Source: DATCZB01 sp035513215 (GTDB taxonomy: Bacteria; Pseudomonadota; Gammaproteobacteria; Steroidobacterales; Rariloculaceae). From it: a stretch of 61,291 nucleotides of DNA. The position numbers and the translations under genes are program-made. Where the stretch lies: NCBI GenBank assembly GCA_035513215.1, contig DATKCK010000069.1, forward strand, positions 1 to 61,291, written 5' to 3'. Numbering within the stretch: the first letter of the stretch is position 1; each line of letters starts with the position of its first letter. Positions 23,922 to 31,458 of this stretch are shown piece after piece. Under the pieces are notes generated by a model, which saw nothing but the letters and a program-made list of their open reading frames with translations, ran no database searches and had not been told where the DNA came from.

Positions 23922-24162
23922 TTGCGCCTTTGGCGATTACCCCGCGGGCTTGAGCGCGCGGAGATCGCGCGCTTGCTCCGGAAGATAACCGACGGCGATC
24001 GCGACCGGATCGGGAAGGCCGAAGCAGCGCTACCGGACGAAGGGCGCGCCGCCACGCTGGCCGACGGATTTCGTGCAATTGACAGCGTCCGCCGGGGCTG
24101 ACGCGCCTCTCGCGGGTCAACCCGATCTGTTCCTCGACAGCGGCGCCATCGTACTTCTTTAA
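23922..24162 (+). pseudogene. Frameshifted C-terminal gene remnant
   Basis: On the plus strand one frame reads LRLWRLPRGLERAEIARLLR, then GKAEAALPDEGRAATLADGF and stops at 24,101. The adjacent frame continues ADAPLAGQPDLFLDSGAIVL and stops at 24,162. The helical, charged composition looks protein-like, and the pieces join with a single frameshift at about 24,096. I do not recognise the family. It is convergent with the preceding small genes. Confidence 0.4.
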
Positions 24163-24185
24163 TCAGCGAGAGATGAACAAGGCTA

Positions 24186-24683
24186 CTACGTGCTCGATCC
24201 GCGCCGCCCCCGCCCCTTCTTCTTTCGCTTGTGCTTTCCGAAGGTCTCGTACAGCGAGACGCTTGATCCCTTGGTAATCTTGCCGATAAAGGGTGGTTCG
24301 ACGTCATCGACCAGTTGGCGAATCTTCGGCACAGCTTTGGCCAACACTTCGCCCATCTCGCTTCCAGTGAGCCGCCTGGCTGTCAGGACGAATTGGCGGA
24401 CGTTCGCGGATTCAACGGCGGCCTTCTCGTTCGCGCGATATCGAATCCTGGCGTCGGGTGTGACCACGACCCAGCCGCGCTCGCCGGCGAATCGCAGCCA
24501 GACTTCATCCGGTGTTCGCTGCTCGGGAAAATGGTCATCGTGAATCTCGACGCGAACGCCTTCTCGACGTAGCCGTTCGGCCACGATTCTCCTGCCGAGA
24601 TTCCTATCGAGGAAGAGAACGAGCTCAGGCTGCTTCGAGCTCGCAGCGGATCGCTTCTTCGACTTCTTCCGCCGAGCGGCCAT
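24186..24683 (-). CDS. PIN-like toxin (DUF5615/VapC45 type)
   Basis: A 165-aa protein. A basic N-terminus (RRKKSKKRSAASSK) is followed by a PIN-like core with ELVLFLDRNLGRRIVAERLR (first Asp), IHDDHFPEQRTPDEVWL (Asp/Glu), and GWVVVTPDARIRYRANE (Asp). The C-terminus is Lys/Arg-rich. The fold and its partner identify a VapBC45-like toxin-antitoxin pair; PIN toxins cleave RNA with Mg. It lies downstream of the DUF433-type gene and overlaps its end by 59 nt. Confidence 0.75.
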   Translation of the reverse strand: MAARRKKSKKRSAASSKQPELVLFLDRNLGRRIVAERLRREGVRVEIHDDHFPEQRTPDEVWLRFAGERGWVVVTPDARIRYRANEKAAVESANVRQFVLTARRLTGSEMGEVLAKAVPKIRQLVDDVEPPFIGKITKGSSVSLYETFGKHKRKKKGRGRRGSST

Positions 24684-25344
24684 AGTCTTGCGCTAGCTCT
24701 CGGATCGACTCGCCCGCCTTGTACCGGTCCGCAATAACCTCCGTTGCCAGGCCCGTACCGGCTATGACGGGGCGGCCAAAGGACAGCGCCGGGTCGATTA
24801 CCACCAGGGCCGGGGACGCTCTCCAGTCGTTCCTCGTATACGGATAGAGCTTGATCGGGATGCCGGTGGGGTCCCGCTCGATCCTTGTTAGCGACGACTG
24901 CAGGACTTCGCGCATGACCGCCTGGCCTTCCTGACTTGCGTTGATCAATTGCCCATAACGTTCGACGAACAAGTTGACGCCATCAGTTTCAAATTCGTAT
25001 GCGATCAGTGGGTGACTTACGCGAAACTTTCGTTTCAGGTAATCAAGCGCCGAGCGGACTTTCGGCAGAGTGACTTCGAACTCCTTGCGCATCGCGCTTA
25101 GAACATGCAGCTCAACGAGATTTCGGAACGAAAGCACGAGAGGATGACGCTGCGCCGCGTCGATCAGCGGTTTCGATTCGCCCGCCCGTCCGGCGGCCCA
25201 ATACCGCAGCGTCGACTTCGGAATAGTCAGGTAGTGCGCGGCTTCCGATACGACGTATGCGGGAAGCTCGCGCGGATCAGATGAATGCGCTCTCTTACTC
25301 ACGAATGGTGCGTCGTTTCTCCGAAAGCGATCTGGATCATACAC
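24625..25344 (-). CDS. DUF433-type antitoxin (VapB45-like)
   Basis: A 239-aa protein. An N-terminal MerR-like HTH region (AYVVSEAAHYLTIPKSTLRYW, residues 29-49) is followed by a linker with RHPLVLSFRNLVELHVLSAMR, and a C-terminal DUF433 domain with PALSFGRPVIAGTGLATEVI and SIRELAQDYGRSAEEVEEAI. This is the standard architecture of antitoxins paired with DUF5615 PIN-like toxins. It probably represses the operon through the HTH and blocks the toxin through DUF433. It overlaps the toxin gene. Confidence 0.82.
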   Translation of the reverse strand: MYDPDRFRRNDAPFVSKRAHSSDPRELPAYVVSEAAHYLTIPKSTLRYWAAGRAGESKPLIDAAQRHPLVLSFRNLVELHVLSAMRKEFEVTLPKVRSALDYLKRKFRVSHPLIAYEFETDGVNLFVERYGQLINASQEGQAVMREVLQSSLTRIERDPTGIPIKLYPYTRNDWRASPALVVIDPALSFGRPVIAGTGLATEVIADRYKAGESIRELAQDYGRSAEEVEEAIRCELEAA

Positions 25345-25373
25345 GCCGATGAGATCCCTCTCAATGCAAGAGC

Positions 25374-25448
25374 CTACTTGAACTTCTGTCTGGCGCCGCG
25401 CTTCGCTCGGTCAGCCAAGTATTCCTCCGTGAGTGGCGCCGTGCTCAC
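25374..25448 (-). pseudogene. Very short ORF, possible truncated antitoxin gene
   Basis: A GTG at 25,448 overlaps the stop of the preceding gene (GTGA) and opens a 24-codon frame: STAPLTEEYLADRAKR, then GARQKFK and a stop. The start resembles small antitoxin-like proteins that continue much longer, so this is probably a truncated gene that was coupled to the DUF2442-like gene. Confidence 0.35.
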
Positions 25449-25624
25449 TGCTTCTGCTTCTCCACATAGTCGCGGAGCGCCCGATTCATCGCCTTGAGAG
25501 GCTCGAATACGGGCCCACCTAGCCAATCCGAGAAATCAACGATCGCGTCGACACCATCATTAAAGATGAGCCGAAGTTTGAATTGGCCACGATAGTCTGC
25601 ATGAACAGAGAGGGCGGATTCCAT
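25445..25624 (-). CDS. Short DUF2442-like protein
   Basis: A 59-aa product from the ATG at 25,624: MESALSVHADYRGQFKLRL, then IFNDGVDAIVDFSDWLGGPV and a Lys/Gln-rich end (LRDYVEKQKQ). The core beta strands followed by D-F-S-D-W-L-G-G-P-V-F-E-P-L are the DUF2442 signature. The family normally has 20-30 further residues ending in a W-P-N-G-A-D-type motif, so this copy may be C-terminally shortened. It follows the longer DUF2442 gene by about 50 nt. Confidence 0.6.
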   Translation of the reverse strand: MESALSVHADYRGQFKLRLIFNDGVDAIVDFSDWLGGPVFEPLKAMNRALRDYVEKQKQ

Positions 25625-25673
25625 CTGACACTCCTAAATCCCCAGCTCTGGCCTTGCTCCAGTTTGCTTCCGT

Positions 25674-25931
25674 CTACTTCGAGACGAGAGGATATTTCTC
25701 CGGCCGCTCGATCGATTCGACGGCTAAATCCACGTCCAGAGATGGCCAATACAAATGATGGGCATGCGGCCACTCGACATTACATAAATCTGCCACCGAA
25801 GCACCCCGGAACCACGGGAATTCCGCGAAAGCCACGAACAGCTCGCGCTCTCCGAGCAGCAGCCAGAAGCCGTGCTTCGAGATATTGGTCACTTCAACCG
25901 AAGTGCCGTTGCCAAGCGGCGCGGATTTCAT
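25674..25931 (-). CDS. DUF2442 domain protein
   Basis: An 85-aa product from the ATG at 25,931: SVEVTNISKHGFWLLLGERE, FVAFAEFPWFRGASVADLCN, then HHLYWPSLDVDLAVESIERP. This is the DUF2442 fold in the variant usually encoded next to DUF4160 proteins; such pairs are thought to be toxin-antitoxin-like. The start lies inside the end of the DUF4160 remnant (38-nt overlap), the expected order. Confidence 0.75.
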   Translation of the reverse strand: MKSAPLGNGTSVEVTNISKHGFWLLLGERELFVAFAEFPWFRGASVADLCNVEWPHAHHLYWPSLDVDLAVESIERPEKYPLVSK

Positions 25932-26034
25932 CGCTGCGTTCCTCGATAAGCTTGCGGACCAGTGCCAGGTCCTTTTGCGCAAGACCCCAATTCTGTGCCA
26001 TCTCGATTGCCGGTTCCAGCCAGAACTTAGCCTC
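25894..26034 (-). pseudogene. N-terminally truncated DUF4160 gene
   Basis: The frame reads KFWLEPAIEMAQNWGLAQKD, then LALVRKLIEERSDEIRAAWQ and RHFG before the stop at 25,894. This is the C-terminal half of DUF4160 proteins. An in-frame TAG at 26,035-26,037 immediately precedes it and no N-terminal half is found, although an internal ATG at 26,001 exists. The pair DUF4160-DUF2442 is therefore broken on the DUF4160 side. Confidence 0.7.
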
Positions 26035-26087
26035 CTACTGCACCGGTTCCACTCTCGACAGCATAGAACTCGCGCATCCGCATTCCA

Positions 26088-27131
26088 TCATCGAATTCCG
26101 GCCTGATCGAGTCTTTTCACGAGGTCCTCCGCCCGCAGGTGCGTGTACCGCCTCAGCATCTGCATCGACTTATGTCCCGAGATCGTCGCCGTCTCCTGAT
26201 CGCTCAACCCGCCCTCGACGAGCCGCGACACCGCCTCGTGCCGCAGATCGTGAAACCGAAAGTTCTTGAGCCCGGCCGCCCTGACCGCGGCGAACCAGGC
26301 CGGCTTGAAGTCGTAGCCGCGACGCTGCCCGTCCCGACCGGGCTCGCCGAAGAACACGAGATTCGTCTCGTCGGGCCGAACAGGATTCTTCACCGCAGCC
26401 CGCATCACCGTCAGCGCCCGCTTCGTCAGCGGCACCGTCCTCGACGACCCGTTCTTGGTCTCCGACAGCCGAAGCACCCGGCGCTTCAGATCCACCTGCT
26501 CCAGCACGAGCGTCTGAATCTCGCTCTGCCTCATCCCCGTATAGAGCGCGAGCTTGACGATCCAAAGCAACATCGGATTCGAATGCGTGCCGCAGGCCTT
26601 CAGCAGCGCCTTCTCCTCCGCCGGCCGCAACCGCCGATCCCGGCCCGGATGCGGCACCGGCTTTCGAACGAGCGCCACCGGGTTGTAGATGATCCCGAGC
26701 CGCCATTCTCGGATCGCCGTCGTGTAAAGATGCGAGAGCAACGCCAGATCGAGCCGCACACTCGAGTTCGACTGCCCTTCCTTGAGCCGCCTGTCCCTGA
26801 ACCTGGCGATGACATCAGGCGTCAACGTCGTCAGGCTGTACTTGCCGAGATATTCCTTCAGCGTCTTGATCCGACGCTTCTCCCGACTCGCCGTCGTCGG
26901 CCGCTTCGTCGGCGTGATCTCCGATAGATACCGATCGAACGCAACCTTCAACGTCAGTTGATTCGAGTTAGCGCGATTGATGAAAACACCGCGAACCATC
27001 TCGTCCTCGGTATTACGCGCCCAGTCCGAAGCATCCCGTTTCGTCCGAAACGTCTTACTCGTAATCGGCCATCCGGTTTTGCGAATAACCGCCTTCCACT
27101 TCCCCGCAGCAGTTTTGGTGAGCGTCGCCAA
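26088..27131 (-). CDS. Tyrosine recombinase/island integrase
   Basis: A 347-aa integrase. The N-terminal arm-binding/AP2-like region (GKWKAVIRKTGWPITSKTF) is followed by a SAM-like core-binding domain and the catalytic domain with R201 (TGMRQSE), K226, H294-x-x-R297 (HDLRHEA), H320 (SGHKSM) and the nucleophile Y329 (RRYTHL). All catalytic residues are present. A TGA sits four codons upstream, so the TTG at 27,131 is the first usable start. It lies 110 bp from the 3' end of tRNA-Phe and points away from it, the standard layout for an element integrated in a tRNA gene. Confidence 0.9.
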   Translation of the reverse strand: MATLTKTAAGKWKAVIRKTGWPITSKTFRTKRDASDWARNTEDEMVRGVFINRANSNQLTLKVAFDRYLSEITPTKRPTTASREKRRIKTLKEYLGKYSLTTLTPDVIARFRDRRLKEGQSNSSVRLDLALLSHLYTTAIREWRLGIIYNPVALVRKPVPHPGRDRRLRPAEEKALLKACGTHSNPMLLWIVKLALYTGMRQSEIQTLVLEQVDLKRRVLRLSETKNGSSRTVPLTKRALTVMRAAVKNPVRPDETNLVFFGEPGRDGQRRGYDFKPAWFAAVRAAGLKNFRFHDLRHEAVSRLVEGGLSDQETATISGHKSMQMLRRYTHLRAEDLVKRLDQAGIR

Positions 27132-27164
27132 GGTACGATGAGTTCAGCAATGCAATCGATGCAA

Positions 27165-27193
27165 CTGTACCTGACTGTACCTTTACTGTACCT
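27165..27193 (-). repeat. Three direct AGGTACAG repeats upstream of the integrase
   Basis: CTGTACCT occurs at 27,165-27,172, 27,175-27,182 and 27,186-27,193, spaced 10 and 11 bp (one helical turn). An AAGGTAC in inverted orientation at 27,130-27,136 overlaps the integrase start codon. The helical phasing beside int and the attachment site fits integrase arm-type or excisionase binding sites, or an int operator. Confidence 0.65.
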
Positions 27194-27240
27194 TGGGGGC
27201 CAAGCGCCTTCGAGAAAAGGCACGCAAGTCACTGATTAGA

Positions 27241-27316
<76 letters not shown>

Positions 27317-27414
27317 GTGTGCGAGGACGGTCGGGGCCGGTATTAGACCGGCCGCGCGTTGATCGAGTCAAGGCAGCATGCATCGCGCGGCTGCACCTTA
27401 TATTATGCGCCGTC

Positions 27415-29364
27415 ATGACGGAATCCAGAGTCTATCCGGCGCCCGCGTCGTTCTCGGAGCACGCCTGGGCCGACAGCAACAAATACGAGAGGCTCTACGA
27501 GGCTTCGATCGCCGACACCGAAGGGTTCTGGCGCGAGCAGGCCGAGAAGCGACTCGACTGGATCGAGCCATTCACCGAGGTCAGCGACTGGTCGTACGAT
27601 GCCGACGATCTGCACATACGCTGGTTCGCCGACGGCAAACTCAACGTCGCCGCCAATTGTCTCGACCGGCATCTTGCGAATCGTGCCGACCAGGTCGCGA
27701 TCATCTGGGAAAGCGACGACGGCAAGACGACGGAGAAGATCACTTACGGCGATCTGCACGAGCGCGTCTGCCGGCTTGCCAACGCGCTGAAAGGACTCGG
27801 CGCGAAGAAAGGCGACCGCATCACGATCTACATGCCGATGATTCCGGAGGCCGCGGTCGCCATGTTGGCTTGCGCGCGCATCGGCGCCGTTCACTCTGTC
27901 GTTTTCGGCGGATTCTCACCCCACTCCCTGAGGGGTCGAATCGAGGATTGTCGGTCGAACCTCGTGATCACGGCCGACGAGGGCCTTCGCGGCGGCAAGC
28001 GCGTACCGCTCAAGGCCAATGTCGACGAGGCGATCGCGGAGCTCGAGGACGAACACGTCGATGCCGTCGTCGTCGTCAGGGCTACGGGCAGCGATATCGC
28101 CTGGACCGAGGGACGCGATCACTGGTACCACGAGATCGCGTCGGCCGCGGATGCCGACTGCCCGCCCGAGACGATGGGCGCCGAGGACCCGCTCTTCATC
28201 CTCTATACCTCGGGATCGACAGGCCAGCCGAAGGGCGTGATGCATACGAGCGCGGGCTACCTGCTCTACGTCTCGATGACGCACCGCTACGTCTTCGACT
28301 ACCACGACGGCGACATCTACTGGTGCGCGGCCGACATCGGCTGGGTCACGGGGCACAGCTATATCGTCTACGGGCCGCTCGCGAACGGCGCGACGATCGT
28401 CATGTACGAAGGGCTGCCGAACTGGCCCGACGCGAGCCGGATCTGGCGGATCGTCGACAAGCATGAGGTCAACATTCTCTATACGGCGCCGACGGCGATT
28501 CGGGCGCTGATGCGCGAGGGTAGGGCACCGGTCGAGAAGACCTCGCGCGCAAGCCTGAGACTGCTCGGCACGGTCGGCGAGCCGATCAACCCGGAGGCCT
28601 GGGAGTGGTACTACCACGTCGTCGGCGACGGGCGCTGCCCTGTCGTCGACACCTGGTGGCAAACGGAGACCGGTGGCATCCTGATCACACCGTTGCCGGG
28701 CGCGACGGATTTGAAGCCCGGCTCCGCGACGAAACCGTTCTTCGGCATCAAGCCCGCGATCGTCAATCACGAAGGCAAGATCCGCGAGGACGAGGCCGTC
28801 GGCAATCTCGTGATCCTCGAAAGCTGGCCCGGGCAGATGCGGACCGTTTACGGCGATCACCAGCGCTTCGTCGATACCTACTTCAAGCAGTTTCCTGGCA
28901 AGTACTTCACCGGGGACGGCGCGCGCCGCGACGCGGACGGCGATTATTGGATCACCGGACGCGTCGACGATGTCATCAATGTCTCGGGGCACCGCATGGG
29001 AACGGCCGAGGTGGAGAGCGCGCTCGTCTCGCACGACAGGGTCGCCGAGGCCGCGGTCGTCGGCTTTCCGCACGAGATCAAGGGACAAGGCATCTATGCC
29101 TTCGTCACGCTGATCGCTGACGTTGAGCCGTCCGAGCCGCTGCGCAGGGAGCTCAGGGACTGGGTACGCAAGGAGATCGGGCCGATCGCGAGCCCCGACT
29201 TCATCCAGTGGGCGCCCTCGCTACCGAAGACGCGGTCGGGCAAGATCATGCGCCGCATCCTGCGCAAGGTCGCGGCCGGCGACTACGGCGAGCTCGGCGA
29301 CACGTCGACGCTGGCCGATCCCGGCGTCGTCGACGACATCATCGAAAACCGGATGAACCGGTGA
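27415..29364 (+). CDS. acs: Acetyl-CoA synthetase
   Basis: A 649-aa AMP-forming ligase converting acetate, ATP and CoA to acetyl-CoA. It has the adenylation motifs YTSGSTGQPKGVMHT near residue 265, VDTWWQTETGGI near 415, and the C-terminal hinge YWITGRVDDVINVSGHRMGT. The acetylatable Lys lies in PKTRSGKIMRRILRK near the end. The length matches bacterial Acs (about 650 aa). The ATG at 27,415 gives the canonical N-terminus, although the frame is open further up through the tRNA. It marks the start of core chromosome right of the island. Confidence 0.95.
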   Translation: MTESRVYPAPASFSEHAWADSNKYERLYEASIADTEGFWREQAEKRLDWIEPFTEVSDWSYDADDLHIRWFADGKLNVAANCLDRHLANRADQVAIIWESDDGKTTEKITYGDLHERVCRLANALKGLGAKKGDRITIYMPMIPEAAVAMLACARIGAVHSVVFGGFSPHSLRGRIEDCRSNLVITADEGLRGGKRVPLKANVDEAIAELEDEHVDAVVVVRATGSDIAWTEGRDHWYHEIASAADADCPPETMGAEDPLFILYTSGSTGQPKGVMHTSAGYLLYVSMTHRYVFDYHDGDIYWCAADIGWVTGHSYIVYGPLANGATIVMYEGLPNWPDASRIWRIVDKHEVNILYTAPTAIRALMREGRAPVEKTSRASLRLLGTVGEPINPEAWEWYYHVVGDGRCPVVDTWWQTETGGILITPLPGATDLKPGSATKPFFGIKPAIVNHEGKIREDEAVGNLVILESWPGQMRTVYGDHQRFVDTYFKQFPGKYFTGDGARRDADGDYWITGRVDDVINVSGHRMGTAEVESALVSHDRVAEAAVVGFPHEIKGQGIYAFVTLIADVEPSEPLRRELRDWVRKEIGPIASPDFIQWAPSLPKTRSGKIMRRILRKVAAGDYGELGDTSTLADPGVVDDIIENRMNR

Positions 29365-29367
29365 GAG

Positions 29368-29462
29368 GAATTGGGGTCAGACCCCTTTCAGGTTTCTGGT
29401 AAACGTCGCTGCGACCCGGCCCGATTACCTCGAGAAACCTGAAAGGGGTCTGACCCCAATTC
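29368..29462. repeat. 30-bp perfect inverted repeat (REP-like)
   Basis: The arms at 29,368-29,397 and 29,433-29,462 are perfect complements around a 35-nt loop. The arm contains TTGGGGTCAGACCCC, itself nearly palindromic, and CTTTCAGGTTTCT. It lies between the convergent acs and yggX genes. GGGGTCAGACCCC-type elements are widespread extragenic repeats in gammaproteobacterial genomes. It may also act as a bidirectional terminator. Confidence 0.85.
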
Positions 29463-29469
29463 ACTCAAT

Positions 29470-29736
29470 TCACTCCGGCTGGTAGTCGGGCGGCCTGTCC
29501 GAGCCTTCGCCGAAGAAGAACTTTTGCATCTCCTGCTCGAGGAACTCGCGCGCCTTCGGCTCCATCGGCGACAGGCGATACTCGTTGATCAGCATCGTCT
29601 GGTGGCCGAGCCACCGCTGCCATGCGAGCTTCGAGACGTTGTCGAAGATGCGCTTGCCGAGCTCGCCCGGATAAGGCTGTCGCTCGAGACCCTCGGCCTC
29701 GGTGCCGAGCACGACGCAGTTGACGGTTCTGCTCAA
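29470..29736 (-). CDS. yggX: Fe(2+)-trafficking / oxidative damage protection protein
   Basis: An 88-aa protein matching YggX almost throughout: VNCVVLGTEAEGLERQPYPG with the conserved Cys, GKRIFDNVSKLAWQRWLGHQ, then TMLINEYRLSPMEPKAREFL. YggX helps protect Fe-S clusters and is thought to handle labile iron. Its start overlaps the mutY stop by 4 nt (ATGA), the conserved mutY-yggX operon; MutY itself carries a [4Fe-4S] cluster. Confidence 0.95.
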   Translation of the reverse strand: MSRTVNCVVLGTEAEGLERQPYPGELGKRIFDNVSKLAWQRWLGHQTMLINEYRLSPMEPKAREFLEQEMQKFFFGEGSDRPPDYQPE

Positions 29737-30800
29737 TGGATCGATTCCGGTTGTGTGACTTCGCGCAGAATTTTCCCGATCGGCGCCGCAACGCCGCCGG
29801 GCAGCGGCTCGGCCGAGTTATACCAGAGCCAGTCATGGCCATCCATCGCCGACGACGCCTCGCCGCCGAGCCTGATCTCGAGCGGCGCGAGCGTCAGATC
29901 GAAATGCGTGAATGCATGCTCGACGACGGCGAGCGTACGCTGGCTCGATGGCGCGCAGCCGAGATGCCGCCGGCACCATTGCCCGGCGTCATCGTCCGCG
30001 CCGAGCTCGGGGAAGCTCAGCAACCCGCCCCAGATGCCGGACGGCGGCCGCCGCTCGAGCAGCGTCTCGCCCAGGCGGTTACGCACGACGAGGATCGTTA
30101 CACGGCGCAGCGGGCGCTCGGCGCGCGGCCGCGGTGTCGGCAACTCGCTTGCCGTTCCCAAACGCAGCGCAGCGCAGTCGTCGGCGACCGGACAGGCATC
30201 GCAGCGGGGCCTGCCGCGCGTGCAGACGGTGGCACCGAGATCCATAATCGCCTGCGTGTAGGCCGCGACCTCGGTCGAAGGCGTGTGCATCTCGGCCTGC
30301 TGCCAGAGCTCGCGGGCCACCCGGGTCCTGCCGGGCCAGCCGTCGATGGCATGAAATCGCGCCAGCACGCGCCTGACGTTGCCGTCGAGTATCGCGTGCC
30401 GCTTGCCGGCGGAGAGCGCAAGGATTGCCGCCGCCGTCGAGCGGCCGATCCCGGGCAGCCCCATCAGCGCGTCGATCTCGGCCGGCAGCGCGCCACCGTG
30501 CCGCTCGACGACGATGCCCGCCGCGCGGTGCAGATTCCTCGCGCGCGCGTAATAGCCGAGACCGGACCACAGCGCGAGCACCTCGTCGAGCGATGCGCGG
30601 GCCAGATCCGCAATGTCGGGAAAGCACCCGACGAAGCGCTCGAAAAACGGAATGACGCTTGCGACCTGCGTCTGCTGAAGCATGATCTCCGAGACCCAGA
30701 CGCGGTACGGGCTCGGGTCGGCCTGCCAGGGCAGGTCATGGCGGCCGTGAGCTCGGAACCAGCGAAGCAGCTTGCGCGCGAATTCGTCCAGCGCCGGCAG
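29733..30800 (-). CDS. mutY: A/G-specific adenine glycosylase
   Basis: About 355 aa. MutY removes A mispaired with 8-oxoG. Visible are LPWQ and YRVWVSEIMLQQTQV (catalytic Glu), the HhH motif LMGLPGIGRSTAAAI, ILDGNVRRVLAR (catalytic Asp), the [4Fe-4S] motif C-x6-C-x2-C-x5-C (CTRGRPRCDACPVADDC), and a C-terminal NUDIX-like 8-oxoG recognition domain (VVRNRLGETLLERRPPSGIW). No ATG, GTG or TTG lies at the expected N-terminus; a CTG at 30,800 right after the upstream stop (30,803) fits best, so the start is uncertain. It is coupled to yggX. Confidence 0.92.
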   Translation of the reverse strand: MPALDEFARKLLRWFRAHGRHDLPWQADPSPYRVWVSEIMLQQTQVASVIPFFERFVGCFPDIADLARASLDEVLALWSGLGYYARARNLHRAAGIVVERHGGALPAEIDALMGLPGIGRSTAAAILALSAGKRHAILDGNVRRVLARFHAIDGWPGRTRVARELWQQAEMHTPSTEVAAYTQAIMDLGATVCTRGRPRCDACPVADDCAALRLGTASELPTPRPRAERPLRRVTILVVRNRLGETLLERRPPSGIWGGLLSFPELGADDDAGQWCRRHLGCAPSSQRTLAVVEHAFTHFDLTLAPLEIRLGGEASSAMDGHDWLWYNSAEPLPGGVAAPIGKILREVTQPESIH

Positions 30801-30802
30801 CC

Positions 30803-31456
30803 CTACTCCGCCGCCGAGGCGCGCGCTGCTCGGACTCCGGCGCCGGATCCCGCGACCGCCGCGCTCAGTCCGGCCGGCGCGGCGCCCGGCTCTCCGACCT
30901 CGACGGCCTGCGCCAGGCTTTCGATCCGGTCGATGACGCGAACACCGCCGCGCTTGAGCGTCCGCTTGATGAGCAGCGGCCCGATGACGGGCGGTATGCC
31001 GAAGTCCGGCTCCATTTCGAGCGTATAAGTCATTCGCGTCCCGCCGCCGTCGCCGACGAGAGACCACTCCGAGACGCTGCGCTTGAAGTCGCTGCGCTCC
31101 GGCAGAGTCACTGTGCGGATGTAACCCGGCCCCACCGCCTCGAGCCGCTCGACGCGCGTCATGCTCTTGCAGATGCCGAGCAGGCATCCTTCCATGCGCG
31201 TGAAGACGACCGGCGTTCCGTCCGGCAGCGGGTCGAGATAACCGTAGTCCTTATAGACGTTCGAGATGCGCCCGAAGCGCTCATAGTCGAGCAGCACGCT
31301 CGCGATGGCCTGGGGCGAGGCGTCGATGAAAGTCTCCGCATGCAGACTGTACACGCCGCCGTCGTGGCCGACGTCGATGAAATCGAGTGTCGCCGTCGAG
31401 GCCGCCGCGCCGAGCAGCAGCGTCGTGACGGCAATGCCTGTTCGCGCATTCACCAT
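30803..31456 (-). CDS. Secreted SRPBCC-fold protein
   Basis: A 217-aa protein with a signal peptide (GIAVTTLLLGAAASTATL), then a START/SRPBCC-like domain: AETFIDASPQAIASVLLDYE, RFGRISNVYKDYGYL, LPERSDFKRSVSEWSLV and TRMTYTLEMEPDFGIPPVIG. Members bind hydrophobic ligands; the location here would be periplasmic. The C-terminus is Ala/Gly-rich and poorly conserved. It begins 2 nt after the AsmA stop and ends 2 nt before mutY, so it is part of that operon. Confidence 0.8.
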   Translation of the reverse strand: MVNARTGIAVTTLLLGAAASTATLDFIDVGHDGGVYSLHAETFIDASPQAIASVLLDYERFGRISNVYKDYGYLDPLPDGTPVVFTRMEGCLLGICKSMTRVERLEAVGPGYIRTVTLPERSDFKRSVSEWSLVGDGGGTRMTYTLEMEPDFGIPPVIGPLLIKRTLKRGGVRVIDRIESLAQAVEVGEPGAAPAGLSAAVAGSGAGVRAARASAAE

Positions 31457-31458
31457 GG

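Noticed and set aside
27165..27193. CRISPR array
   Set aside because: There are only three 8-bp units with 2-3 bp spacers; they fit protein-binding sites.
27378..28466. 362-aa plus-strand ORF
   Set aside because: It is the +1 frame shadow of acs and is very Arg-rich.
30801..31188. Long N-terminal extension of mutY (ATG at 31,187)
   Set aside because: It overlaps the SRPBCC gene in another frame and is low-complexity; MutY begins at LPALDEFARKLL.
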